DNA from: Uloborus plumipes
Taxonomy: Eukaryota > Arthropoda > Arachnida > Araneae > Uloboridae
Direction: 5' to 3'
Length of the DNA: 64,000 nucleotides
Assembly (NCBI GenBank): GCA_038373865.1
Contig: JAXGGA010003867.1
Coordinates: 32,135 to 96,134, forward strand
The translations under genes were made by a program, and so were the position numbers. How positions within the stretch are numbered: position 1 is the stretch's first letter; each line of letters begins with the position of its first letter. Positions 34,701 through 46,300 of the stretch are shown piece after piece. Below the pieces are notes generated by a model. The model was not told the DNA's origin and ran no database searches. It saw only the letters and a program-made list of their open reading frames with translations.

Positions 34701-36799
34701 TGAAAACAATCTGATGTTTTAACAATGTTGAAAAATATTCAAGCTTGAACTATTCGTTGCAGAGCCTGTTTTTTTAATAATAAGTATAAATGAAGCAATT
34801 TTAACGCAGAGGATAAATGAAGCTTAATTGTTACTAAATGCTTCTATTCTGTAATATGAACAATAATCTTTTTACATTCAAAGTGTTTCCGACTGATAGT
34901 TCTATAACAATTAATATTATTATTATCTTGGTTTTGTTTGACAATAATTCAACAAAACCACTGACTTTTTTCTTTGGTGACTTTTCATTTTGGAGTCCTC
35001 CACAAAGGGTACACTTTGAGGATGGGAGGGGTCCTTAAAATTGGGATAGGGTGTGACAAGGGGGAGGCAGAGGGTAATAAAATGTGTATGATATTACATA
35101 TTTCTTTATAACAACATACTTAAATACTTTAAACTCCCAAAATTTCGATGGGCTAACGAGGCTTTAGGATGGTTTAACGAGGGGCTACTATGTAGTTATT
35201 AATGTAAGCAATCAACAACAACATGTACCAGTAAATTACTCTTGGGCAAAGGCTAAAGCAGAACTACATGTTTCAATGACATAACACCTGCCTCCTTGGT
35301 TATCTACTATTCCAGACAAAGGAGTCTATAACAAGGAGAAAACTGCAGTCACTGGGTTTAATTTTCTCTTTCTAAGGCATAGGTTTGCAAACTCCTGATT
35401 AATTCAGAGGCTTGCCTCTCCTCTCAGTAGCCTATATTAAACCCTGTGCATACGTTATTTCACACTAACAATGCTAGAGAAAAAAGCATTTAAAAAAACG
35501 TGCATTGAAATAGCAACCCCTATTTATGCAAAAAGTTAGAATGTAGTATGAAAAAAATAGCTAAAAATTCATAAGACCAATTTATCAATCATAGAAATAG
35601 ATCTATTAATATAACAAACATGATAAAAGAACTCACAAAAAATAGCACTTATTAATTCAATTTTCTTTTCAACAAGTAACTGTTGTACAGAAAATTAAAT
35701 ATTTAAGCAGGTTAGTTAAAAAAACTTCCACTCCACAAAATTCTAAAACCTTTACAAGCAGCAGATTTTAATATAAAGAGCTAGAGTAAATATGTAAACA
35801 AAATTCAAAATATGAAATCTTACCAGGTTGAACAATTACTCGAGATATTAAAGTATAGAAATCCTGAAAGCGTTTAACATTTTTCTTTTTAGGTTGAATG
35901 CTTTTTACAATAAGCTCCAGAACTTTGATCTGAAAAATGAAAAAGTAAAATTATTTAATACTAAATTTAACTATAACTACAACTACAAAATATTAATTCT
36001 AAGAATCATAAACATGAGCTCATACAAGCCTTAAAAAAATTTTCATACATAATTTTAATTTCAAAGAATAATAAAAAAAAATTCACAAGTTCAGCTGAGT
36101 AAGGAATTTTCTACTCTATTAACATAGACTTTAAAATTTACAGTTAATATAACTTTAATTAAGCCTTTGTTGGCAGCAAAACAGTCCTGAAGAAGAACGA
36201 GAAACATAGCACTTCAAATTATTAAACCATCATAAGTAGGAACAAAAGAGCCACACTGTACCCATAACAGTTTAGATATATGCATAGAGCTTAGAATTAT
36301 TGCCTCAAATATGAGCTTAAAGAAAGCAACCCCTAAGTAAAAAATCAAAAGGGTCAAAATGACATCTGTTGCATCATTTAAAGTTATCATATTTTATACG
36401 CACATGCATATTTTGAAACCAAGCATTAATTTTTGATGTTATCAATACTAATTCAATATTAGTATAGTTTTTACAAACATTTTTGGCAACTTTTATACAT
36501 GATTATAATAGGTACTTTTGATTTTGTTCGTGATACTTAAAGTTTCAATTGGGAATTAATAATTACCATTGTCAAATTTTGAAGTCATTAATTGCAAGGA
36601 AAGAATACCTATATTATATTTTGTATCAATCACTGTATAACCTCAAATAATGTACAATATAAGGGATAGAGCTTGTCGCGTGATTGAGTTATTACATAGA
36701 TTAAAACAATAGATTAATAAAAATTACCACATCAGGCACATTGGTTGAATCTGGTGCAACATATCTTGGCATAGTTAAGCTTTCTCGGTTACTTCTCAT
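16898..36799 (-). CDS. TAF1A: TATA-box-binding protein-associated factor, RNA polymerase I subunit A
   Basis: Twelve exons join in frame on the minus strand: 36799-36728, 35929-35824, 32117-31981, 31460-31393, 29178-29076, 28500-28386, 27167-27055, 25179-25027, 23248-23182, 22064-21947, 17554-17409, and a probable last exon 16941-16898 (TAA). The total is 413 residues against about 450 in the human protein. The first ATG has an upstream in-frame stop; a second ATG lies nine codons on. The best family match spans exons 7-8: GQWDIFVLKVIE|MLIYYEKH, then EAETVL and INSYIYLCTYL, which mirrors the VWDPFVK..VEMLEFY and HIYLYNFL region of TAF1A. An early helix LVCNCIQNQQFGEAAKLL fits the family's helical-repeat fold. 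TAF1A is part of SL1/TIF-IB and recruits RNA polymerase I to rDNA promoters in the nucleolus. The introns hold SINE, Helitron, piggyBac and palindromic insertions. The last exon is the weak point. Confidence 0.8.
16989..17270 (-). mobile_element. tRNA-derived SINE, family A, copy 1
   Basis: The target-site duplication CAATGAAAAGACT flanks it at 16976-16988 and 17271-17283. Read on the minus strand, the 5' head has GTGGTAGCCCGATCGGTTAG (A box) and CCCGGGTTCGATTCC (B box), and the body ends TGGAGTGTGTGAA. It has the same layout as the copies at 38400-38687 and 55790-56081. It lies in the last intron of TAF1A, in the same orientation as the gene. Confidence 0.85.
17555..20502 (-). other. TAF1A intron 10, left part
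   Basis: AT-rich intron. A block at about 18985-19290 with a different composition has a minus-strand frame with GKAVIAAHTFFNWSLFSC. I recall similar frames from multi-copy arthropod repeats, but cannot prove it here. A pogo-like CAGTAGTCTCTTACTCGAG word lies at 19390. Confidence 0.35.
20503..21462 (+). mobile_element. non-autonomous Helitron with a remnant of the Rep/helicase gene
   Basis: The 3' end has all Helitron hallmarks: the perfect palindrome GCGGAATTCCGC (21438-21449), nine bases, then CTAG (21459-21462) followed by a host T. The 5' end is best placed at TCCTATACCCGGTCGAAAC (20503), preceded by A, as expected for insertion between A and T. The 5' third is unlike the surrounding DNA (CpG-containing, CTCGCTCATTTC). 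A transposase fragment is at about 21030-21408. It lies in an intron of TAF1A, antisense to it. The 5' boundary is less certain than the 3' boundary. Confidence 0.75.
21030..21408 (+). pseudogene. Helitron Rep/helicase protein, N-terminal-region fragment
   Basis: The frame ending at the TAA 21406-21408 reads GPYCFKLHGQVYHMIG, then YAGLFFIDFDTALQLRA. This is the segment just before the Rep domain in Helitron proteins (NGPYCFRIHGQIYH...YAQLYFID pattern). Upstream, in another frame, LMAMLCKRTRFYNAKEQGIN continues it. Neither the two-tyrosine Rep motif nor the helicase is present. Confidence 0.7.
21528..21653. repeat. possible small inverted-repeat element rich in C/G homopolymers
   Basis: TGACCCCTCCCCCC at 21528 is mirrored by GGGGGAGGGGGTCA ending at 21653. 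The 126 bases between hold long C, A and T runs, so sequencing error in homopolymers is likely. No clear target duplication. Confidence 0.35.
22693..22916. mobile_element. palindromic insertion with 14-base target-site duplication and hammerhead-like cores
   Basis: ACATATTTCTTTGT occurs at 22679-22692 and 22917-22930. Inside, 22724-22820 and 22824-22916 are arms of a near-perfect inverted repeat around TCGTTGT. The right arm (plus) reads CTGAAGA (22830-22836), a GATCGC...GCGATC hairpin, then GAAAC at 22857. The left arm has the same on the minus strand with one stem mismatch. This is the order of a hammerhead core (CUGANGA, stem II, GAAA), as known in Penelope-like element terminal repeats. 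I could not place the cleavage triplet or stem III, so ribozyme activity is unproven. It lies in TAF1A intron 9. Confidence 0.6.
26611..26971. mobile_element. possible MITE, about 13-base terminal inverted repeats
   Basis: TACAGGGGTCAATTTA at 26611 is matched by the complement of ATTGACTCCTATA at 26959-26971, with two mismatches. The interior repeats ACAAAAATGGAC-type words. The target duplication is unclear (TA or ATATA). It lies in TAF1A intron 7, ending about 84 bases from exon 7. Confidence 0.4.
27332..27642. mobile_element. piggyBac-type MITE (TTAA target)
   Basis: TTAACCCTTTATG at 27332-27344 and CATAAAGAGTTAA at 27630-27642 are inverse complements with one mismatch and share the TTAA target. 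The 311-base interior is non-coding and contains GGGTCTAAGACCCCC and GGACTTTTTAGTCCC hairpins near the ends. It lies in TAF1A intron 6. Confidence 0.6.
28684..28723. repeat. (TG)n microsatellite
   Basis: Nearly pure TG dinucleotides with two CG interruptions, next to a poly(T) run. Confidence 0.85.
30119..30472. mobile_element. possible pogo/Tigger-like MITE
   Basis: The left end TACAGTAAACATTCATTGAC and the complement of the right end (GTATGGTAGAACATCTTTAA) are similar. Both are followed by AATTCAGAC / CCGAATTAATGAAAG words of the type seen in Tigger terminal repeats. The repeats are imperfect and the boundaries approximate. Confidence 0.35.
32624..33530 (+). pseudogene. piggyBac-family transposase remnant
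   Basis: Recognisable pieces in order across several frames: VVKWKDNKIVCLASNFE (the V-x-W-x-DN..V..SN motif), then YNKYVGGVNLLDQF (the YNKxMGGVDxxDQ motif with the third catalytic position, here N rather than D), then YRSCFKEKK. Near the end come WCKFCKKNTRTKCKKC and CC, matching the C-terminal zinc-binding region. Stops and frame changes separate the pieces, so it is not functional. Confidence 0.75.
33595..34185. mobile_element. CAGGG-end element nested in the piggyBac, 5-base target duplication
   Basis: CGGGGTTGCCAC (33595-33606) and GTGGCAACCCTG (34174-34185) are inverse complements with one mismatch. TTCAT flanks both sides (33590-33594 and 34186-34190). The interior repeats TTCCCTGTATTTTCCCTG-type words near both ends. 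It is non-coding and younger than the piggyBac it interrupts. Confidence 0.7.
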
Positions 36800-37363
36800 T
36801 ACACATCATGTATAATACATCGTTTGGTTTAAGGAAATTAACAGCTATCTAACACTTCTATTCCGTGAAATGATGCATTAATTACACATGTATCAACTAG
36901 CAGGATTAAAGGAATGAAATTAATACATTACGATGCAAAAAAGCGCTACTGTTGTGCTATTAAAATCAAATCCACGCGCGAAAGCGTGGTTTCATGTCAT
37001 GTCATGTTGTTTGTTTACATTTTAGCAATGGTCACAGTCAGCCATATTTTTACAATTTCCTTCTTTTTTGTTTTCAATGAATCTAATAATAGATTATATG
37101 TCAACGAAAGTGTGTGATCGATAAAACAATGAGTTGATTTCTTTTATTAAAGCCTTTTTTTTTGCAGAGAAATACTTTTTGATGAGAATTAAAACCTGTA
37201 TTGGCAATACCTTTCACTTTTTACTTATGTAAATAAAAAATGTGTTCCATAGAGAATTATAAGGTTTCTAATTTATAATTAATTAGTAAATGTTGACCTT
37301 GTGGTTAGTTAGCTACTGGCAAGAATCATTTTATTACCTGATCAAACAGCTCAAATAAATAGA
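36800..37363. promoter_or_regulatory. candidate bidirectional promoter, TAF1A / CCZ1
   Basis: TAF1A starts leftward at 36799 and CCZ1 starts rightward at 37364, leaving 564 bases for both 5' UTRs and promoters. A CG-containing hairpin, CCACGCGCGAAAGCGTGG, lies near 36972, unusual in this AT-rich DNA. No TATA box is convincing for either gene. Confidence 0.5.
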
Positions 37364-40300
37364 ATGTCAAAAACTCCAGTGTCCCTCAATAATTTTTTCG
37401 TGTTCAATTCTTCATTTTGTGATCGAGAAGATGATGTAAGTTTAATAAAAACAATAGAGCTGTATTTCTTTTTCTTTCAGTTTTGAAGCATTACGACGGA
37501 ATTTTTTTATTTCGTTTGAAATTCGGTTACTTTATGTAACTAAATGAAAACTTCCATTTTATGCTTTGTGTCATAACTATAGAGGATCTAGATAGAATTT
37601 TACAAAAAAAATCTCAAAGTTAGGAATCATTAACATGCTGAAGATCTTTCGTGAAAGAAAAATTTAAAAACACATGTAATTGAACACTTGTTTTGTGCAT
37701 TAGGTAGTTTGAAAAGAATTTCGCAATTTTTTTTTTTTTTTTTTTTGTGCTATGTATTTTAAAAGAATTTCAATCAAATTTAATGATTCTGTAAGCTCAT
37801 TTATGAAGTGTTATACGTCTTGAGTGGTAGCTTTAGTGATATTTCAGGTGTCTTCTACAATGGATATGACTTCGCATTCAACAATATGACCCTATTTTAG
37901 AGTTCCATATTGAGGTCATTCTACAAATCATTTAAAATAAGGGAGAGGAAAAATTTTCCCAAATGATAATTTTTTCGTCTTTCAAAGATGGGGAGCTTAA
38001 TGCACATATTTAGATGCGTTGATTCAGGTTCAAATTGGGTCCACTTTGCGGGCTTTATTAAAACATTCTAAATCATACTTACTCAAAATTTTATTTGAAA
38101 AGAGCACTTTCAGAACTTTTATTCTATTAAATTTGCCTAAAAAGCATGACAGTTACTGAAAAAAAAATCTATTTTGAAACCTATATCTTATTATCACAAT
38201 TTTTACTGAAATACCCTCTGTCAAAAAATGCTCCTTCACAAAAAAGGAAATCGTTTTTTAAAATAAAGTAAATTCTCTAAAATATTTTTTGTTAAAATGG
38301 GGACCCAAAACCATTGATGGACCCCTAATTTATTTATTTTTCGTGTTTCAGCTTACTAATTCTAAATTTAAAAAGCTTATTGAGCATAGCAGGATCACAT
38401 TTCACACTCCAGAGTCCCCCGTACCTACCATAGCTTCGTGGTTTAACCGGGATAGGGCCCTGAAGAGCGCTCTATTCTTAATTTTGAACCAGATTCTAGG
38501 GTCGAGCAAACCCTAGGTTCTAGCACTCCCAGAGGTATTGTTTCACTTGGAGGACTTTGTGACCACGACATTTTTAACGCCTCCCAGCCACCATTAATCA
38601 AGGCGGTGGATCTTTGATCGGCTGGGATCGAACCCGGGTCCCTCCGGACATGAGTCCGACGCCTTACCGATCGGGCTACCACGGCCCTAGCAGGATCACA
38701 GGAGACATGATCTTGTTCAGGTTTTTCTAAACTTGGTGCTGTGAAACTTTCATGGTACTAGTATCAATATACAGTAGAAACTCTCACTAAGGGAACTTGA
38801 CATTTTGTTCCTTAAATAGTAGAAGTGTCTATTTTTCAAAAGAATATGAAAGGGTCTATACGGATACAACTTTCTATACTTCTATTTAATGTATTTAAAT
38901 TTAAACTGTTATAAATAATCGAAATTGTTAGTCGCATTTTTGAACTAAAAATATTGATTTGACACCTACATTTCCAACCCTTGGTGTCAAATTTGATGCC
39001 TGAAATTTTGAATCGTATTGAAGCTTTTTCTTAAATGACTCATCCGTGACCAAGACATGTGATTGATACAAATGTTAAATTTGTAAAAGTTATTTAAAGA
39101 GCTTTTTATTTTGTTGTTGAAAACATTTTCTTTGGAACATTTTACAGATTTTTAAAAATATGCTGTTGGCAACATGGAGAATTTCTATTTTCGAACATTT
39201 CTTTATGTTTGGCTGATATGTTTGATTAATCAAAATTGTCATCTATAGGTTGTTCATTTTGATGCTCTTTGATGCCTGGATTTAAATTCCTATTTATAAC
39301 ACTAAATGGAAACTATTAACATATAATTTGAAATTCTAAAATGTTTCATATATAATTCTCTAAATAAGATTCAGACTTATCTATTCAAAAAATTAAACTT
39401 GAAGAAAAAATTTGTGATGTCAAACTTTGCTACTTTCAGAATTTATTTTAAAATAAAGTAATTTGTTGAGTTGAACCGTGCCATTGCTGTGGTTCTCGCT
39501 GACATGCTAATTTTACATTAGTTGCCAGTGTGTTTGGCTATCTTAGCTTCTATAAGATATTTTCTGCCTCCAACTCAGTTACTACTTATTCATGACTTAT
39601 GAGTTTGAATAAGAATGAAACTACAGTCTCTGATTGTAAGACCGAGCTGACGATGTACGAAAAATAAACTCATGTTTGTGAAAATTGCAACACCATGAAG
39701 GACTTGCCCGAATGGGCTGAAATTTTCAGCAAATGCAAAGTAGGGTATGATATGCAAATGATTAGAATTTTAGACTAGTAGCATATGTGCACACTGAACA
39801 GCGCCCTCTGAACGACGGATTTATCCGAATAAATTGACGGCTGCAGCAAGGCGGAAATGGTTATAGATGGTTATCTACTTGTGATAAATGTTAGCTCAGA
39901 CGTTGCTTATGCCTCTTCGACGAAAAAGAGCGAGGTTTCAATAACTTACAGAGTTTGAACAAGGGAGGATCATCAGTCTTCGTGAAGCTGGATTGCTTAT
40001 CATGAAGTAGCCGCTTGTGTGCAGCAGAACAGCAGTACAGTGATGTGTGTTTGGAATCAGTGGACAGACGAGTATCAGATAACTTGGATATCCGAGAGTG
40101 GACCCTGAAATGTGACCTCAGAGCGTGATGATAGACACCTGATCCCCATGGTGCTGACGGACCGTACAGCTTTCTTCTAGACAACTGGCTGCACGCACAG
40201 TGGTCAACAACTACAGGTGTTTTATTGTGTGCTTCATCAATTTGTAGATGTCTGCTGCAGCGTGGACTGCGCGCAAGGACTCCTTTATACAGGATCCCCC

Positions 40301-43300
40301 TCACTCTAAACCATCGCCGCCTGCGGCTACAATGGGCCAATCAACATAAAGACTGGCGGGCTGATTGGCAGTATGTTGTGTTTACTGACAAATCCCGCTT
40401 TAATTTGTGGTACCATGATGGTCGCATTCGCTTCAGACGCTATGCCGATGAACGCCACCTTCCAGAGTGCATTATCGAATGTCACAGTAGAAGAACACCT
40501 GGAGTCATGGTCTGGGGTGCCATATCATATCACGGACGATCTCAATTGCTACAAATTGTGGGTAACCTGAACAGCAACCGGTGCATCACTACTACAGTTC
40601 TACAGCCCCAAGCTGTCCCCTTCCTTCAAGGCTTGCCTGACGCTATACTTCAGCAGGATAATACCCGCCCTCATGTGGCTAGGGCGGTTCAATTCTTCCT
40701 TGCATCGCAGCAGGTACAGCTTCTTCCCTGGCCAGCATATTCCCCGGATATGTCGCCGATTGAACATGCATGGGATTTCGTTGGTCGGTGTCTCGTCCAT
40801 GATCCTCGTCCTTTTGCTTCTACAGACGAACTTTGGGTACACATACAAATAGTATGGAATGCTCTTGAACAGGCAGACATTAAAAATTTGCTTTACTCGA
40901 TGCCATGTTGTGTAGCAGCATTTATTGCAGTGCGTGGTGGCTACACAAAATACTAATTACAATATTTTTTTATTGTTTATTGGCTTTCTAATTTTAATCA
41001 TTTATTTGTACCACTATCACTCAGCTGTGTATTAAATTTCATTCAATTATAACAATTCCTTCATGGTGTTGCAATTTTCACAAACATGAGTTTAGTTTTT
41101 TTTATTTTTTCAAGTATTGAATTTCTGCATGTGATAAACCAAAGGTCAATTTCTCGCATTCTTGATTCTTATTAATTGTCCTTATATTTCTCAGTTCTTA
41201 TTTTAATTTTCATTATTCTGTAAAGTGGGTGTTTTGTTCTTTCAATTTCAGTTGTTTTTCCTTTTTGTTTTTCAGTTGTTTCCATTTCCCTAAATATTAC
41301 ATTTAATTCTTTACATATTTTTTTCCAGCAGGATATTTATTGCTAATTTGCAAGTAGTTTCATTTGCCATGTCAAAATGTATTGCTTAAAAGATTTTTGT
41401 GATGAGAATTAAATAATAAATTTTGGCTTTGTTTTATTTTGTCTTTGGTTAATTCTGAATTTGTTACTATTTATACAGCCGGCTCTTGTTTTGCTCGTTG
41501 CTTTTCTCTGATGAGTTAATGTCTTAAAAGCTCCCACTTTTTTGCATTGATAAGCTATTTCCTTGAAACTAAAAAATTCCTATTTTGTGCAGTATTTGTT
41601 TTACGTACAAACCCTAATTTGCTTTTAAAACAAGTACTTTTACTCAAAGGATTTACTATATCAGTGTAAAGAAACATTAAAAAAATATACAAAGGTTCTG
41701 ATATTAAAATACTTGGCTGTTTCGTTTGGCTTAAGAAGTCCTTATTTTAAGATTCTTTAGAAGGTTACAAGTTCAACAATCAAACCTGTAATTTCATGGA
41801 TTTTTTTCTGGGAATTTCATTTCTCAAAGTGTGTGGGAACCCTCCTGTAAAAATTGGCCGTATAAATTAATTGAAAGATATGTATTTCTTTGTGTGTTTA
41901 TTTAAATATATTTTCTGTATTTTTAGGAGCATCGTAAACTTTTGTATTATTATCCAGATGATGTTGATCTTAATGCTAAAGCACGTTCTGTTGGACTATG
42001 TGAAGCTCTGATTAAATTCACAGAGTGAGTGCACTCAATATTCTTGTTGATTTCTGTTGTTATTTGACTCTTTTAACTTTTAATTAAGGACAGCCCTGTT
42101 TGTTTTGTTATTTTCTTAATGTATTTATCATTTTCTAAAATTATCTACTTTGAATCTCATTTTTTGTACTCAATAACTCTATTGATTATACAGTATCGCA
42201 GGCAACCACAATTCTTTTTTTAAATTATATTTCGATGGTTTAGTGAGAGAGAGAGAAAAAAACTTGCTTACAGTAAATAATAATATTTTCAGAACTTTTG
42301 GATCAACTTCTTGTGAAGCACTACACACGCAAAAAACAACGCAAGTTTTTCTGCAACCAGAAAAGGAATTTTGGATGGTTATGGTACGTATTGTGATCTG
42401 ATTTATCAAGCATCTTTGTGTTGTTGTTCTGTTATCTTGTTCGAGCCAGGCTGGCAATTTGTGGTGCATTACTTGTCTTTTGCAACTGCACCGTAATTTG
42501 GTGTGGCATTCGACTTCTTTGGTACACTCATGCTACAAAGACCAGTTCATATTGTAGACAACCAGTCACAACACAACACATTCACACAAAGAAAGGACAA
42601 GGTCAGGAGAGAGAAAGTACTTCCATGCCTGAGCCGAGATTCAAACCTGGAACCTCCCTATCCGCATTTAAACTTCTCTTACCTCTAAGCAAGGTGGTCG
42701 GCAAGCATCTTTTTGTATCGTAAATATCCAATGCAAAATCATTAATGTTAGAAAAACTATAAACTCAACCACAGCAATTTTCACCATGGTATCACTTAAA
42801 TACAGAGCTCGTACGTTCCTTCAAAACTCGTCCAATACTCCTTTTTTTAAGATATTTTTTGAAGGGCCCTTCAAACTCCCACATATTTTCACTAACTCCT
42901 TCAAAACTCCTCCATTTTTGTTTTAAGACTATATAATCTTCCTCTATGAATCATTCAAAATATATCAATTTTTTCTCTTTTACAACTAAACAAATGTATT
43001 ACTACGCTTATTACGTCTCCGAATCTGCCCTCTTTCTAACACCAAAAATGTCTGAAATTGAGGTTTTGGAATTTTAATTTTGAAAAAACCTGGGAAAGTG
43101 TTTTGGATCCCATTCTTTCCTAATGTAAAACAAGATGGCCTCAGGGCTCGCATTCCCCCTAAAATTCCTAAATTTCCTAAAAAATTTCAGACCTCCTAAA
43201 ATTCCTAAAATTGTACTAAAATTTTGTGGCATTCCTAAAAAAATTAGAGAATTTACAGGAGCTCTTTAGGGGAGTTTAAAATACCTTTCTGAAAGTATTT

Positions 43301-46300
43301 TATATCCAAAAGCGAACTTTTCTCTATGTATTTAACGTGATAAATTGATATTTTACTAAATATTACGTTAAAAACGCATTCTTGACACTATTTCTAATCT
43401 TGGGACAGACTTAAAATTCTTCTCCTTAAAAACGAACTATTTAATCTTTAAAACAGCTGTTTCACCACTCTACCAGGATGAAACATAACCTGCCTGTGAA
43501 ATTTTTCGACTTTGAGCTGTTTGTTACGCGCCTAAGCTCGATTATTTGCGAATTTCGCTATCTATTTGCATCAGCTTCTATGAAACCCGCTCATTTTAGT
43601 TTACTGTGTAAATTCACCGCTTGGACATCGATAATTTTATTATTACCATTAGTTTGAACCTTGTTTAATTTTCTTTTGTTAATAGATTATTTGTAGGCTT
43701 GTCATTCAGTGTCAACTTATTCAATAATGTCATTCCTGTTACATCTGAATCAGTTCAAACCATGAACATTTTTAAAAAGTAGTATTAATTTCTATCAAAC
43801 TTTGTTTTTGGCTCAAAAAAGATGTTGAAAAAGTAAATAGATTTTAAATGTTGATAAGGATGTTTAGAACAGAATTAGAATTCAAAAATCAGGGAATCCA
43901 ACAGATCTAGTAAACTTAGTCAACTGTTATAAATAGATGTGACTTGTACTAAGCCAATGATTCCTTTTCCTTACATTCATTTTCTATTCAAAATCAGGGT
44001 TATTATGTCAATTATAATTATTGATTATTCCTACAGTTCTAATTTTTGCTCAACAGTTTTTTTTTTTTTCACCATTTGCATACTTTTTCTGCTTTTAAAA
44101 ATGCATTAACTTATCACGTGTTATTTATTGAGAGTTTATGGTAGCATGCATAAAATTGTAGCCTCAGCTTAATTTGATATTCAGAAATGTTTACACTACT
44201 TTAAATATCACAATACTCTGAGGGGAAAGGGAGGCAGAGTGGGAAAGCAAACATATGGGCTTTTGACGATTCAACAGATATTACACTTCTGGTTTTAAAT
44301 CAAGATTGTTGTAGGTTTGAAGAACTTTATGCATATTAAACATTTCTGGTAATTAAGAAACTGACAAAAAATATTAACAAGCGGGGTGTTTTTTTTTCTT
44401 TTGAATTATCTTAAAACTTTGAAATCAAAGTGCATTTAGCATAGCTAATAAAATTTATAAATCTGTGGCATGATATATGCAGAACATTTTACTCATTACG
44501 ATTTTCTAAAGCTGTTCGGCAATGGAAAAGCAATTGTTTTAGTTTTTTCAACCAATTGTTTTCAGTTTAGTTAGTTTCGAAAACATGGTGGGAAAAGAAA
44601 TTTGCTAACTAAAAATTGTTTGGTGATGCAAAATGGTTTTTGATTCGTAACACTGAACATAACAGGCCACACGGGTTAACTTTACGAACTGTTTTCTAGG
44701 CACTGCTATTTTACTAGATAAAAAGAAAAAACTTGAAAACAAATTTATTGGAAAAAGCAAAAAAAAAATGTTTTTGCAGATGTGTTGAAATAACAAAAAT
44801 CTTAACGAGTTAAAGAATGAATATTATCTATGGGTCTCGTGAAATAGCATTTAAAAACAGCTGTAGAAAGCTGCTGCAGTTAAAACGTTATGAAGGTAAT
44901 TGTGGAACAGAATTAATATCTGTAGAAGCTGGTCAACTAAAAAAACTCAGACATGCCTATCTATCAAAAGGAAAATTTGGAAAACGCGTCTGCAAGTTAA
45001 AGTACCGTCTAGCTTTTGAACATGTTATGTAAGATTAAAACATTATTTCTTTTTTAAGTATTTGTAGTTTGTAACTTATGCTATGATAAATAAAATGCAT
45101 TTTCAGTTTAGTTTGTTGAATACCACTGTTAGGGATTTATTTGTAGTCAAACAAAATCGTAAATTACCCCTAAAATTTTCTTAAATTTTGTCAAAATGTT
45201 CCTAAAATTCCCCTAAAATTTTTCAAAAGTCTACTGCGAGCCCTGTGGCCTACAATAGCATTTTGAAAGTTTCAATTAAAAAAAAATTCTGGTAGAGAAC
45301 CCCTGAACATATCATTGAGAATCGCATATAATTTTTTTTTTGTTTTTTTTTTTTGTTTCTTAAGTTTTGAGACCGAATCCCTTCCCCTTTTTTTACCATA
45401 GAAGACTTGCAAATGCATTTGTCGAAGGGGCGCGGGGAAGAATGTAGAGGAAACCCTTATCTCAGCAATATTTGTTTTATTATTGTGAAGATAATGCAAA
45501 TTCAAAGTAAATTAGTTTCAAATCATGGTGATAGTCCTTCAAAATCTCAATTTTATCCTTCAGAACACCTCCAAAATGCCTTCACTTTTATTTCTAATAT
45601 TGAGTACGAAGCCAGAAATAGTGTTATTTTTTGGCCAGTTTCTAGTTTCAACACGTTTAGTATTAACACACTCTGGCATAGTTTATTATTCTTTCTGGTA
45701 TTATTTTGACATTTATATGTAACGAGTTACTGTCACACAATGTTTCCCAGCAAGATATGATGTTGGTATAAAATTGGATTAGTACAGAAATTTTTGAAGA
45801 AAATGTCAAAACTCTCTGCAAGCTTTAAAATTTGCTATGGGCAGCATTCAGCCATTCGTCAGCATTATCTGAGTCTGGCCACTGGCAACTCTCGCTCAAA
45901 AAAATGTTCCTAATTAAAAAAATTGTCAAACATTTGTACCAAGTTTTATCCATAAATCCTAAGTAACTTTTCAAGAACAAAGGACAAAGATAATTTTTTT
46001 CTTCAGAATTAAAAATTGGTACTTCCTGCAATAATAAAAAATGTTCGAATAATTTTTTATTAAGAAATTGAGCCATTTTTGCAGGACAACAATATATATT
46101 TTTTCTCTGACAAAAAATTGTCCATAATGCTGTCCCAATCGACTGGAAATAGTCTCAATATCAACCAGTCGATTGCATTCGACAGGTTGCCTACCACTGT
46201 ATACTAAATAATGGTAACTGTTCTAATAAATATAATTTCTAGTTAATTCAAAATACATTTTTTTCAATCAAACTTTTCCAATTGTTTTACATATTTATTA

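Noticed and set aside
39891..40340. 149-codon minus-strand frame opposite the Tc1-like element
   Set aside because: It is antisense to recognisable transposase sequence and has no family features of its own.
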